DNA of 37,678 nt from the NCBI GenBank assembly GCA_016234345.1, contig JACRFG010000076.1, positions 1 through 37,678 on the forward strand, read 5' to 3'. The translations under genes and the position numbers were made by a program. Origin of the DNA: Candidatus Jorgensenbacteria bacterium (GTDB lineage Bacteria; Patescibacteriota; Minisyncoccia; UBA6257; GWB1-50-10). Below, piece by piece: positions 13,364 through 21,259 of this stretch (position 1 is its first letter; the number at the start of each line of letters is the position of its first letter). The notes under the pieces are model-generated. The model was not told the DNA's origin. It searched no databases and saw only the letters and a list, made by a program, of their open reading frames with translations.

Positions 13364-14410
13364 GTGGAAAAATTTTCGACGTCAAGAGAGTCCATATTAG
13401 AAACAGTTCATGATGAAAAACTTGAGAAAAACGGAACAAGACGCTACACCTTAAAATCCGGAGAAACCATCGAAGTAAACTGGAAAGAATTTGATCCCGG
13501 AAAAGAAACATGCACAGATACATCTGTTGTTTTTCTCCCAGGATGGGCGATAGGAGAACAGACAGAGATGGTAAAAAATCTGAGTGAAGCATTTTCAAAA
13601 AATTCAAAAAGCCCTACCTATGCCGTAACAAGCCGGGCTGAACAGTTAAGGCCGAGCGAAGACTCGCTTAAAAACCAGGCAGAAGCAATTAAAGAATTTA
13701 TTAAAGAGCGGGGTATAAAAGAACTGATTCTAGCGGGTCATTCTCAAGGAGGCGACAAAGCAATAAATGTCGCTGCCATGCTACAAGAAGATCCTTCAAT
13801 GAAGATTAAGGGGGTAATTTTGTTAGATTCGATGGGACTTTATGAACAATCGCCTATGGGCTTGGCCGGTCACCTCGCTAAAGATTTAATAGTTGATACA
13901 CCAATAGGAATGACCGGATTCGATATGAAAAACCCGGCCATGCGAAAATGGGTTCGTGAGAATACTGCGATGGCACGAAAGAGCATTCGTTCGGCGATCG
14001 ATATCATCATAGCTATTATGAAAGACGTACAAAAATCCAGGCTCGACTATCCCGCGAAGTTGATTAAAGAAGTTCGCGAAATGGCTAAAGCCAATCCGAA
14101 TTTAGGTAAACTAAAAATGCCCATTATCCTAATGTCCGGTTCACAAGATCCAATATCGAACCCAGAAAAGATGATTGCTTACAACAAAGAAGAAGGAAGG
14201 CCTGAAGAGAGTGCGGGACCTATCGATTCACGAGAATATTATCTCAGAAAGAATATTTTTCCAGAAAGCCCATATGTGAAAATGGTGGTTCCCGAAAAAT
14301 TCGGCCATCATAGCATGCCGTTCTTCAGGGCGGAGTCAGTTGCTAAGACGTCGCTTTATCTCTTAAAAAGATTTGAGAACATATCTAAAACTAAAACTGA
14401 AGGAAATTAG
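13364..14410 (+). CDS. Alpha/beta hydrolase
   Basis: 348 residues, cytoplasmic (no signal). The core fold is seen in VVFLPGWAIGEQTEM (oxyanion strand-turn), nucleophile elbow LILAGHSQGGDKA (Ser about 128), acid ILMSGSQDPISNPEK and base KFGHHSMPF. About 80 residues between nucleophile and acid (GLAGHLAKDL to KANPNLGKL) form a helical lid. Substrate is not deducible; an esterase or lipase is most likely. GTG start with only a weak upstream GTAGGG. A CaCA exchanger gene follows after 12 nt with its own SD, so the two are probably one operon. Confidence 0.8.
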   Translation: MEKFSTSRESILETVHDEKLEKNGTRRYTLKSGETIEVNWKEFDPGKETCTDTSVVFLPGWAIGEQTEMVKNLSEAFSKNSKSPTYAVTSRAEQLRPSEDSLKNQAEAIKEFIKERGIKELILAGHSQGGDKAINVAAMLQEDPSMKIKGVILLDSMGLYEQSPMGLAGHLAKDLIVDTPIGMTGFDMKNPAMRKWVRENTAMARKSIRSAIDIIIAIMKDVQKSRLDYPAKLIKEVREMAKANPNLGKLKMPIILMSGSQDPISNPEKMIAYNKEEGRPEESAGPIDSREYYLRKNIFPESPYVKMVVPEKFGHHSMPFFRAESVAKTSLYLLKRFENISKTKTEGN

Positions 14411-14422
14411 AAAGGTATAAAT

Positions 14423-15379
14423 ATGACATCGGCTTTATTTCTAATCATTCTGGGATTCGTTGTCCTATTGAAGGGCGCTGATTGGTTAGTCGAGGGATCA
14501 TCGACCATAGCCAGACGCCTAGGTATTTCTCAATTAGTCATCGGTTTAACCGTCGTTGCTTTTGGAACATCAGCACCGGAACTCTTTGTTAATATCTTCG
14601 CCGGAATCAAAGGCGAAGCTGATATCGCTATAGGCAATATTTTGGGGAGTAATATTGTTAATATTCTCCTTATCCTCGGCATTGCAGCAACAATTTATCC
14701 GCTAGCTCTCAAACGCAGTACGATTTGGAAAGAGATTCCCTTGAGCGGCCTCGCGGCTATTGTTCTCGCGCTCTTAGTAAATGACAACCGAACCAACGGA
14801 TCATTTATAGGACTGACACGCGTCGACGGCTTGGTGCTTATTGCTTTCTTTTTCTTTTTTCTTTACTACACCTATCACATAAACAAAAATGATGTATCTC
14901 AAAAATCAGCAGTTCATATCAATCCACATTCATGGCCATACGCCCTCTTATTAACCGCTATTGGCCTTATCAGTTTATTAATAGGCGGCAAACTAATTGT
15001 CGATAACGCCGTAGCGATAGCGCTCATATTAAAAGCCAGCCAGGCCGTTATTGGTCTTACTATTGTTGCAATCGGCACGTCTCTACCAGAACTTGCCACT
15101 TCTGCGGTCGCTGCTTATAAAAAAAATCCTGATATCGCAGTTGGCAATATAGTCGGTTCAAACATCTTTAACATTTTCTGGATTTTAGGAATCAGTGCGG
15201 TTATCAATCCCTTGGCTTTTTCACAAAAATTATTTCCGGACATCGGAGTAATCATCTTCACAACCTTATTATTATTTTTATGTATGTTCATCGGAAAACG
15301 ACATGTTTTAGAACGATGGCAAGGAATTACTTTCGTTCTTCTATATATAATCTATATCTTTTCACTACTAGTACGATGA
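14423..15379 (+). CDS. CaCA-family Na+/Ca2+ (or K+) exchanger, YrbG-like
   Basis: 318 residues with about ten membrane helices in two inverted halves. Each half holds an alpha-repeat: VVAFGTSAPELFVN followed by GNILGSNIVNILLILG, and VAIGTSLPELATSA followed by GNIVGSNIFNIFWILG. The acidic Glu in each G-T-S-x-P-E motif is the ion ligand in this family. It should export Ca2+ in exchange for a monovalent cation at the cytoplasmic membrane. ATG preceded by AGAAAGG. It is the second gene of the hydrolase operon. Confidence 0.93.
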   Translation: MTSALFLIILGFVVLLKGADWLVEGSSTIARRLGISQLVIGLTVVAFGTSAPELFVNIFAGIKGEADIAIGNILGSNIVNILLILGIAATIYPLALKRSTIWKEIPLSGLAAIVLALLVNDNRTNGSFIGLTRVDGLVLIAFFFFFLYYTYHINKNDVSQKSAVHINPHSWPYALLLTAIGLISLLIGGKLIVDNAVAIALILKASQAVIGLTIVAIGTSLPELATSAVAAYKKNPDIAVGNIVGSNIFNIFWILGISAVINPLAFSQKLFPDIGVIIFTTLLLFLCMFIGKRHVLERWQGITFVLLYIIYIFSLLVR

Positions 15380-15425
15380 GATATCCAAGCATAGATAAAA
15401 CAATACTCCGCATCTTTTAAAGATA

Positions 15426-15434
15426 TGCTACAAT
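15426..15434 (+). promoter_or_regulatory. Extended -10 promoter for the cupredoxin gene
   Basis: TGcTACAAT, 30 nt before the ATG at 15465, identical in core to the element at 23757-23765. No good -35. A small ATCTTT/AAAGAT palindrome (about 15412-15424) overlaps the spacer. Confidence 0.55.
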
Positions 15435-15464
15435 AAGACAAAAGGTCTAAATTTTTATAAACAC

Positions 15465-16013
15465 ATGGAACAGCCAAAAAATACTCTTCGTTTAGTCATT
15501 ATCATCGCAGTACTCGTCGTTGTCGTTATCGGTGTAGTCGCTCTACAAAGCAAGCCGGGTGGTACTGATTTATCAGTCCGACCGTCAGAACCCGTGGTCC
15601 AGCCAACGCCGGTAAAACCAACCCCCGCGCCCGCACCGACACCGACCCAAACTACACCCGAAACCCCCAAAGGACCGGCCAATCAAACCCCCAGCGCTCC
15701 TCATAATCCCGGAGAAGATATTGAAGTAATATTTACTGACGCCGGCTTTGCACCGCAAACACTCACCGTAAAAATGGGCAAAGTAGTGACGTTTAAAAAT
15801 TTAGGTTCGGTTCAAGTATGGCCCGCATCAGCATTTCACCCCACACACGAAATCTATCCCACGACTGGCGGCTGCTTGGGAAGCACCTTTGATGCCTGCC
15901 GAGGCATAAACTCTGGAGAATCATGGTCTTTCAAATTTGACGTAGCCGGCAATTGGAAATATCATGACCATCTTAATCCATCCCGTAGCGGCACTATTGT
16001 AGTGGAAAAATAA
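15465..16013 (+). CDS. Membrane-anchored cupredoxin-like protein
   Basis: 182 residues. One membrane helix (about 8-27) is followed by a 50-residue Pro/Thr/Ala linker (QPTPVKPTPAPAPTPTQ) and a plastocyanin-like beta domain (about 84-182) on the outside. Potential metal ligands are His125 and His128 (SAFHPTHEIYP), Cys137, Cys145, and His167 and His169 (KYHDHLNP). The typical Cys-x(n)-His-x(n)-Met C-terminal loop of blue copper proteins is not visible, so the site may be a non-blue copper centre, or the cysteines may form a disulfide. Electron transfer or copper handling is inferred from the fold only. Monocistronic with its own promoter and terminator. Confidence 0.85.
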   Translation: MEQPKNTLRLVIIIAVLVVVVIGVVALQSKPGGTDLSVRPSEPVVQPTPVKPTPAPAPTPTQTTPETPKGPANQTPSAPHNPGEDIEVIFTDAGFAPQTLTVKMGKVVTFKNLGSVQVWPASAFHPTHEIYPTTGGCLGSTFDACRGINSGESWSFKFDVAGNWKYHDHLNPSRSGTIVVEK

Positions 16014-16017
16014 ATCC

Positions 16018-16052
16018 TTAAACGAGCCTCCATATGAAAGAGGCTCGTTTAA
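16018..16052. terminator. Terminator after the cupredoxin gene
   Basis: 12-bp perfect stem TTAAACGAGCCT / AGGCTCGTTTAA with an 11-nt loop, 4 nt past the stop codon. Confidence 0.85.
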
Positions 16053-16075
16053 CATTAACCAGATTTTTATATTTC

Positions 16076-17194
16076 ATGCGTATAGCTTATTTCATCGGCA
16101 CACTTAAAGAGGAGGATGGGGTAAGCCGAGTACTTCTCCGATTGGCCACCGCCATGAAAGAGGCTGGCCATGAAAGCGTAATTATCACGAGTCACGCCGA
16201 AAATCCGGAACGCTATCCCGTGCCCGTACTGCTCTTGCCAGGAGAACAGATATTTCTCTATAAAGATTACTATTTCCCTAAACCGACAAGCGGCAAAGAA
16301 GTTGAAAAACATCTAGAAAGTTTTAAACCTGAACTTATACATCTCCACAGCCCTGACACGAGCGCGTGGCTCGCTATAACCTACGCCAAACACCACAACC
16401 TTCCTACCGTTATTACGCATCACACTGATTTTATCCGCTATCTACCGTATTATCATCTCACACTCTTTAAACCTCTCCTTTGGATGTACCTCAGGAAGAC
16501 TTACAATCGCATAACTGCCGTAACCACACCGTCAGACGTAATAACCGAAACACTAAAGCAACACGGAATAAAACACGCGGAGACGCTATCGAACGGCGTT
16601 GATATAGAAAAATTCAACCCGCGTTTCCGCAAAAACGAATGGCGAAACACTATCGCCGGCTCGCCGGATACACCAATTATTCTTTTTGTCGGCCGCCTTA
16701 CATGGGAGAAAGATCTTAAAACACTTATCCAGACGTACGACCTCCTCGAAAAAAATGATGTGCGATTTCGACTGGCTATTGTCGGCGACGGACCGGTTTA
16801 TGCGGAGCTCCGTAAGGCCTTACCGCATGCAACATTTCTCGGACACTTAATCGGGGAAGCGCTTTCGACTGCTTACGCTTCAGCCGATATATTCCTTTTC
16901 CCTTCCACCACCGAAACATTCGGCAACGTAACAGTCGAAGCCATGTCTTCCGGCGCCGTACCAATTGTGGCTAGAGCTGGCGGTTCGATATCTATAGTCC
17001 AAGACGAGAAAAATGGCTTTCTGGTAACACCGAAAGACGCACAAGCTTTCTATGAAAAAGTGGTTTTTTTAATACAAAATCCCGATACTCGAGAAAAAAT
17101 TATAAAAGACGCCATCCTAAGAGCTAAGGCGTTTGCCTGGCCGGCCATAATTACCAAATACATTAACCTTTACAACAAACTCATTACCAAATAG
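16076..17194 (+). CDS. GT4-family glycosyltransferase
   Basis: 372 residues from the ATG at 16076. An in-frame ATG 14 codons earlier lies inside the preceding terminator hairpin and is rejected. GT-B fold. The N-domain starts MRIAYFIGTL with an acceptor loop EEDGVSRVLLRLATAM. The C-domain begins near SNGVDIEKFNP and contains ILFVGRLTWEKDL, LAIVGDGPVY and the nucleotide-sugar site PSTTETFGNVTVEAMSSG (E-x7-E). The closest named relatives are the MgtA/DgdA-type alpha-mannosyl or diacylglycerol glycosyltransferases; the exact sugar is not deducible. It probably acts at the inner face of the membrane in glycolipid or surface-glycan synthesis. Confidence 0.9.
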   Translation: MRIAYFIGTLKEEDGVSRVLLRLATAMKEAGHESVIITSHAENPERYPVPVLLLPGEQIFLYKDYYFPKPTSGKEVEKHLESFKPELIHLHSPDTSAWLAITYAKHHNLPTVITHHTDFIRYLPYYHLTLFKPLLWMYLRKTYNRITAVTTPSDVITETLKQHGIKHAETLSNGVDIEKFNPRFRKNEWRNTIAGSPDTPIILFVGRLTWEKDLKTLIQTYDLLEKNDVRFRLAIVGDGPVYAELRKALPHATFLGHLIGEALSTAYASADIFLFPSTTETFGNVTVEAMSSGAVPIVARAGGSISIVQDEKNGFLVTPKDAQAFYEKVVFLIQNPDTREKIIKDAILRAKAFAWPAIITKYINLYNKLITK

Positions 17195-17245
17195 TGCCGG
17201 CCAAAGAGTTTGACTTCGCGGTGCCAGACGCCTTATCACACGATC

Positions 17246-17274
17246 TGTCACGACCTTGGAACCTCTGCTAAACT
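17246..17274 (+). promoter_or_regulatory. Extended -10 promoter for the HtrA-like gene, predicted leaderless
   Basis: TGcTAAACT ends at 17274, 7 nt before the ATG at 17282, so the transcript should start at or within 1 nt of the start codon. TGTCAC at 17246-17251 is a weak -35 with 17-bp spacing. No SD. Confidence 0.5.
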
Positions 17275-17281
17275 TAAAACT

Positions 17282-18331
17282 ATGCCCAAAGAAAAATCAG
17301 AAGTAATACAAACTATTAAAAAAGTGATGCCGACGGTCGTGTCCGTCATTATCTCAAAAAGCCTCGAAGAGGTTAAAAAGGATATCGGCAATCTAGAAAA
17401 GGAGGAGGGGATACCCACCGAACCACTCGTTATTCCTCCGGAAAAGATAGATGCTCACGGCATGGTTCAAGTCGGCGGCGGATCAGGTTTTATTGTAGAT
17501 GAAAGCGGAATAGTCCTCACTAACAAACATGTTATTGCCGAACCTAATTCGAGCTATACCGTTATCACGAACGATGACATGCGTTACAACGCCGAAGTCC
17601 TCGCACGCGATCCGGTAAACGATGTGGCTATTTTAAAAATAAAACCAACCAAAAAACTCCCAGCAATTGAATTGGGCAGCTCCGAAAATTTGGAACTGGG
17701 TCAAACGGTTCTCGCTATCGGAAACGCTTTGGGTATTTTCAAAAATACCGTCTCTATGGGAATTGTCTCCGGACTCTCGCGCTCGATAAGCGCCCAATCA
17801 GAACCGGGCGCCTCGCCACAAGAAATGCGCGGTCTTATCCAAACCGATGCCGCCATAAACCCAGGAAATTCCGGAGGACCACTCACTGATATTTTCGGAA
17901 AAGCTGTAGGCATCAATGCAGCCGTAGTATTCGGTGCACAAAACATAAGTTTCGCTATACCCATAAAAGCGGCTGAGCGCGATCTGGCCGATCTCAAAAA
18001 ATACGGACGAATCCGTAGACCTCTTATCGGACTTCGTTACTTAATTATCACACCCGATCTCAAAGAAAAACTTAAACTACCCGTTGACTACGGCGCCTAC
18101 GTAACCAAAGAACATCCCGCCGACGAAGCGGTAATAAAAGACAGCCCGGCAGACAAAGCAGGCATGAAAGACAAAGATATTATTCTTTTATGGAACGGCA
18201 AAAAGATATCCATCGAAAAGAATGTCCTTGATTATATGGATGATTGTAACGTTGGCGAAATCGTAACGCTTAAGATTCTTCGCGGAAAAGAAGAATTAGA
18301 CGCAAAAGTAACTCTTACCGAACGAAAATAA
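17282..18331 (+). CDS. HtrA/DegP-like serine protease without a signal peptide
   Basis: 349 residues from MPKEKSEVIQ. A reading 24 codons longer would start upstream of the predicted promoter and adds no signal peptide. The trypsin-like domain (about 20-240) has His in VLTNKHVIAE, Asp in DPVNDVAILKI and Ser in NPGNSGGPL, a complete triad. A single PDZ domain (about 255-349) carries DSPADKAGMKDKDIILLWNGKKI. HtrA proteins normally act outside the membrane in protein quality control; here no N-terminal membrane segment is visible, which points to a cytoplasmic or non-classically exported form. The stop codon abuts the stop codon of the convergent gene with no base between. Confidence 0.92.
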   Translation: MPKEKSEVIQTIKKVMPTVVSVIISKSLEEVKKDIGNLEKEEGIPTEPLVIPPEKIDAHGMVQVGGGSGFIVDESGIVLTNKHVIAEPNSSYTVITNDDMRYNAEVLARDPVNDVAILKIKPTKKLPAIELGSSENLELGQTVLAIGNALGIFKNTVSMGIVSGLSRSISAQSEPGASPQEMRGLIQTDAAINPGNSGGPLTDIFGKAVGINAAVVFGAQNISFAIPIKAAERDLADLKKYGRIRRPLIGLRYLIITPDLKEKLKLPVDYGAYVTKEHPADEAVIKDSPADKAGMKDKDIILLWNGKKISIEKNVLDYMDDCNVGEIVTLKILRGKEELDAKVTLTERK

Positions 18332-19387
18332 CTAGAAAATATACTGATCTATAAGGAGATTGTTGCGATCGAAAAACCTTATCCAGTCATGCTCGGGATC
18401 CAGAGGAACGTTGTTACCGAGCCACACACGCCATTCATTAATCAAAAAATCTGGTTCGTAATAATAGCGATTATAACAACTCACATAGTCAAAACGGTTG
18501 AAAAACGCGTGGCATTGTAAATCCTCGAAACCAAGAACCGTGTTTAACTCATCAACTGTCGGCTTACGACAACCGCCAAGTGAAAATAGAAACGATTGGC
18601 AACGACCGGAAAGTTTTACGATTTCACCGCGATCCAAAAGTTCGGGACAATAATCGGGGAAACCCGGACTCGTTTCGTATTGATTATTCAAATGCCCAAT
18701 ACAACGGTTCAAACGAACATTCTTACCAAGGGGTGGCAAACTAGAATAACCGTTCACGTAATCGCCGGTCGAAAGAACAATATCTTCCTCCGGTGAAAGA
18801 CCATTAGGATGGTACATATTTACTGCTCGAGGAACGATTACTTCGCCTCTATTGGTTTTAAAACGCCATCCCGTAATATTTACTTTCTTTTCGCCAATAT
18901 CGCCGGCTGAAATCGAAAAACCATCTTGATTCAAACTGAAACCGAATTTTTTATAGTAAGGAGAGAGTTGGTCTACACGAAAACCTGGCGGCGGCTCGGG
19001 TGGTTCTTCGGGTATAACCGGAGGTTTAATAAGCGACGAGGTCGGGACTGACGGATCAATTGGAATATCACCTTGCGGAAATTGAGGATGCACTGGTATT
19101 TCCTTATATGGATCGGTAGTTGATGCAATCGGTTCAGTCGATGTTCTAAAGGTCACATAATTATCAGATACATCACCGTTAGAAACATTTGGATTCGTTT
19201 CGGCAACGGTAGTTGTGGACTCATCTACTGGCAGAACCGGATTTTCCACAACATCGGTAGATGTAGCGGTTGGCGATTCGGAAATTACCGGTTCGCCATT
19301 ACTGGTCAATGTATAAACGCTATAACCAACAACGCCAATAACAACAACACCAATGATTATTGCGCCGATAATAGTTAATGGATTCAT
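18332..19387 (-). CDS. Membrane-anchored surface protein with lamin-tail-like domain
   Basis: 351 residues. An N-terminal helix (about 5-27) anchors a long Ser/Thr/Pro/Glu-rich linker (28-135) leading to a Cys-containing ectodomain. Residues about 145-230 (KKVNITGWRFKTNRGEVIVP, VLSTGDYVNGY, NVRLNRCIGHLNN) resemble a lamin-tail-like beta-sandwich. Six cysteines (CIGHL, YCPELL, GRCQSF, GGCRKP, QCHAF, SCYNRY) could form three disulfides. The C-terminus NEWRVWLGNN to DRNNLLIDQY is compact and aromatic. I recall similar proteins in Parcubacteria genomes but know no function. It starts 11 nt after the glmS stop, so it is probably the last gene of the leuS-glmS unit. Confidence 0.75.
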   Translation of the reverse strand: MNPLTIIGAIIIGVVVIGVVGYSVYTLTSNGEPVISESPTATSTDVVENPVLPVDESTTTVAETNPNVSNGDVSDNYVTFRTSTEPIASTTDPYKEIPVHPQFPQGDIPIDPSVPTSSLIKPPVIPEEPPEPPPGFRVDQLSPYYKKFGFSLNQDGFSISAGDIGEKKVNITGWRFKTNRGEVIVPRAVNMYHPNGLSPEEDIVLSTGDYVNGYSSLPPLGKNVRLNRCIGHLNNQYETSPGFPDYCPELLDRGEIVKLSGRCQSFLFSLGGCRKPTVDELNTVLGFEDLQCHAFFNRFDYVSCYNRYYYEPDFLINEWRVWLGNNVPLDPEHDWIRFFDRNNLLIDQYIF

Positions 19388-19398
19388 ATTTTTAGATA

Positions 19399-21252
19399 TT
19401 ACTCAACCGTAACACTCTTGGCCAAATTACGCGGCTTATCTACGTCACAACCCTTAATAAGGGCTGCGTAATACGCAAAAAGCTGCAAAGGCACTACCGA
19501 AAGCATCGGGGTCAACATTTCCAGAGTTTTAGGAATGTATATAACATCGTTTGTAAAACGCTTCAAATCACCGTTGCCTTCGGTGCCTATAGCAATAACC
19601 GGACCGCGCCGCGCTTTAATCTCTTGAATGTTAGACGAGACCTTTTCATAAACAGAATCGGAAGGAGCCAAAAATATAGACGGGAATGTTTCATCAATAA
19701 GAGCTATGGGGCCGTGTTTCATTTCTCCAGCACTACATCCTTCCGCATGAACATAAGAAATCTCTTTGAGCTTTAAAGCACCTTCAAGAGCAACGGGGAA
19801 ATTATATTTCCTACCTAAATAAAGAAAATTGCGGTGCGCCGAATATTTTTTAACAATGGTTTGGATATTTTGATGACCTGCCAACACTCGACCAACAAGA
19901 ATAGGCAGTTGTTTCAATTCTTCGGCAATTCTTCGACCGATAGTAATGGACATTTCACGTTGCCGGCCCAAGAAAAGCGTAAGAAGCGCCAAAATCGTTA
20001 GCTGTGAAGTAAAGGCTTTGGTCGAAGCGACACCGATCTCTGGCCCGATGTGCTGATAAACGCCGGCATCGGTTTCTCGAGCGATTGTAGAGCCGACGGC
20101 ATTAACTATCCCCAAGGTGAGCACGCCTTTTTGCTTGGCTTCACGGAGAGCCGCTAATGTATCGGCTGTTTCACCGGATTGGGAAATAGCCAAAAATATA
20201 TCACCTTCACGGAATACCGGTTTCCGATATCTAAATTCTGAAGCTAAATCAACTTCAGTAGGAATACCAGCGTATTCTTCAAGCATGTACTTACCAACCA
20301 TGCCCGCGTAATAAGCTGTGCCACAAGCGGCAATAATTAGGCGTTTAGCTTTCCGAAGGTCTTTTTCTACCGACTCTAAGCCACCAAGCTTGGCCAAACC
20401 TTCTTCCGGGACCAATCGACCGCGGAGTGAATTTTCTATCGATTCGGGCTGCTCAAAAATCTCTTTAGCCATGAAGTGCGGATAATTACCACGCTCGGCC
20501 TGCTCGATAGTCCAGTCTATTTCTTGGGGGGCTCGCATTACCGTTTGATTCTCGAGGGTAAAAATGTGATGCCGAGACGGCGTAAGAACTGCGATTTCAC
20601 CATCATTCAAATACACGATCTGCCGAGTATATTTGAGCACGGCGGAAGCGTCAGAACCGATAATATACTCACCATCGCCCACACCAAGAAGCAGCGGGCT
20701 GAAATTTCTAACTGCCACAATTTTTTCTGGTTCGCGCCGGTCTAAAATAGCGAGCCCATACGTACCGCGCACACGCCTTAGGGCTTTCATGACCACTTCT
20801 TCAAAAGTCGAATTGGGGTCGCTATCACGCATATCTTCAATAAGATGTACCAAGGTTTCGGTGTCTGTTTCAGAACAGAATACATGGCCTTTTTCTAAAA
20901 GCTCTGATTTCAAATCTTTATAGTTCTCAATGATGCCGTTATGTGCCAAGAAAATATTATTTTTGCAATCGTGGTGCGGATGCGCATTTACTTCATTCGG
21001 TTCACCATGAGTCGCCCACCTGGTATGTGCAATTCCAACATTGCCTTCAAAATCAGTTCCATCACCAAGCTTACCTTCTAAAACCGATATTCGTCCGGGA
21101 GCTTTAGCAAACCGAACCTGAAATCCTTTGCCGTGCTTACCGACTACCGCAACCCCGGCCGAATCGTAACCGCGATACTCCAATGCTTTTAACCCATCAA
21201 GAATGATGGGTAACGCCCGCTGTTTACCGATATAACCGACAATACCGCACAT
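19399..21252 (-). CDS. glmS: Glutamine--fructose-6-phosphate aminotransferase (isomerizing)
   Basis: 617 residues, full length. It makes glucosamine-6-phosphate from fructose-6-phosphate and glutamine, the entry step to UDP-GlcNAc and peptidoglycan. The N-terminal glutaminase domain begins MCGIVGYIGKQRA (Cys2 is the nucleophile after Met removal), with HTRWATHGEPNEVNAHPH and HNGIIENY. Two SIS sugar-isomerase domains follow (CGTAYYAGMVGKYMLEE, ISQSGETADTLAALREAK, TKAFTSQL), and the C-terminus is DVDKPRNLAKSVTVE. It lies 7 nt after leuS, so no room remains for a glmS ribozyme or its own promoter; expression follows leuS. Confidence 0.97.
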   Translation of the reverse strand: MCGIVGYIGKQRALPIILDGLKALEYRGYDSAGVAVVGKHGKGFQVRFAKAPGRISVLEGKLGDGTDFEGNVGIAHTRWATHGEPNEVNAHPHHDCKNNIFLAHNGIIENYKDLKSELLEKGHVFCSETDTETLVHLIEDMRDSDPNSTFEEVVMKALRRVRGTYGLAILDRREPEKIVAVRNFSPLLLGVGDGEYIIGSDASAVLKYTRQIVYLNDGEIAVLTPSRHHIFTLENQTVMRAPQEIDWTIEQAERGNYPHFMAKEIFEQPESIENSLRGRLVPEEGLAKLGGLESVEKDLRKAKRLIIAACGTAYYAGMVGKYMLEEYAGIPTEVDLASEFRYRKPVFREGDIFLAISQSGETADTLAALREAKQKGVLTLGIVNAVGSTIARETDAGVYQHIGPEIGVASTKAFTSQLTILALLTLFLGRQREMSITIGRRIAEELKQLPILVGRVLAGHQNIQTIVKKYSAHRNFLYLGRKYNFPVALEGALKLKEISYVHAEGCSAGEMKHGPIALIDETFPSIFLAPSDSVYEKVSSNIQEIKARRGPVIAIGTEGNGDLKRFTNDVIYIPKTLEMLTPMLSVVPLQLFAYYAALIKGCDVDKPRNLAKSVTVE

Positions 21253-21259
21253 ATTATTA

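Noticed and set aside
16034..16075. 14-residue N-terminal extension of the glycosyltransferase
   Set aside because: It lies inside the terminator hairpin of the preceding gene and precedes the natural Rossmann start MRIAYFIG.
17210..17281. 24-residue N-terminal extension of the HtrA-like protease
   Set aside because: It overlaps the predicted promoter, looks like random translation and provides no signal peptide.
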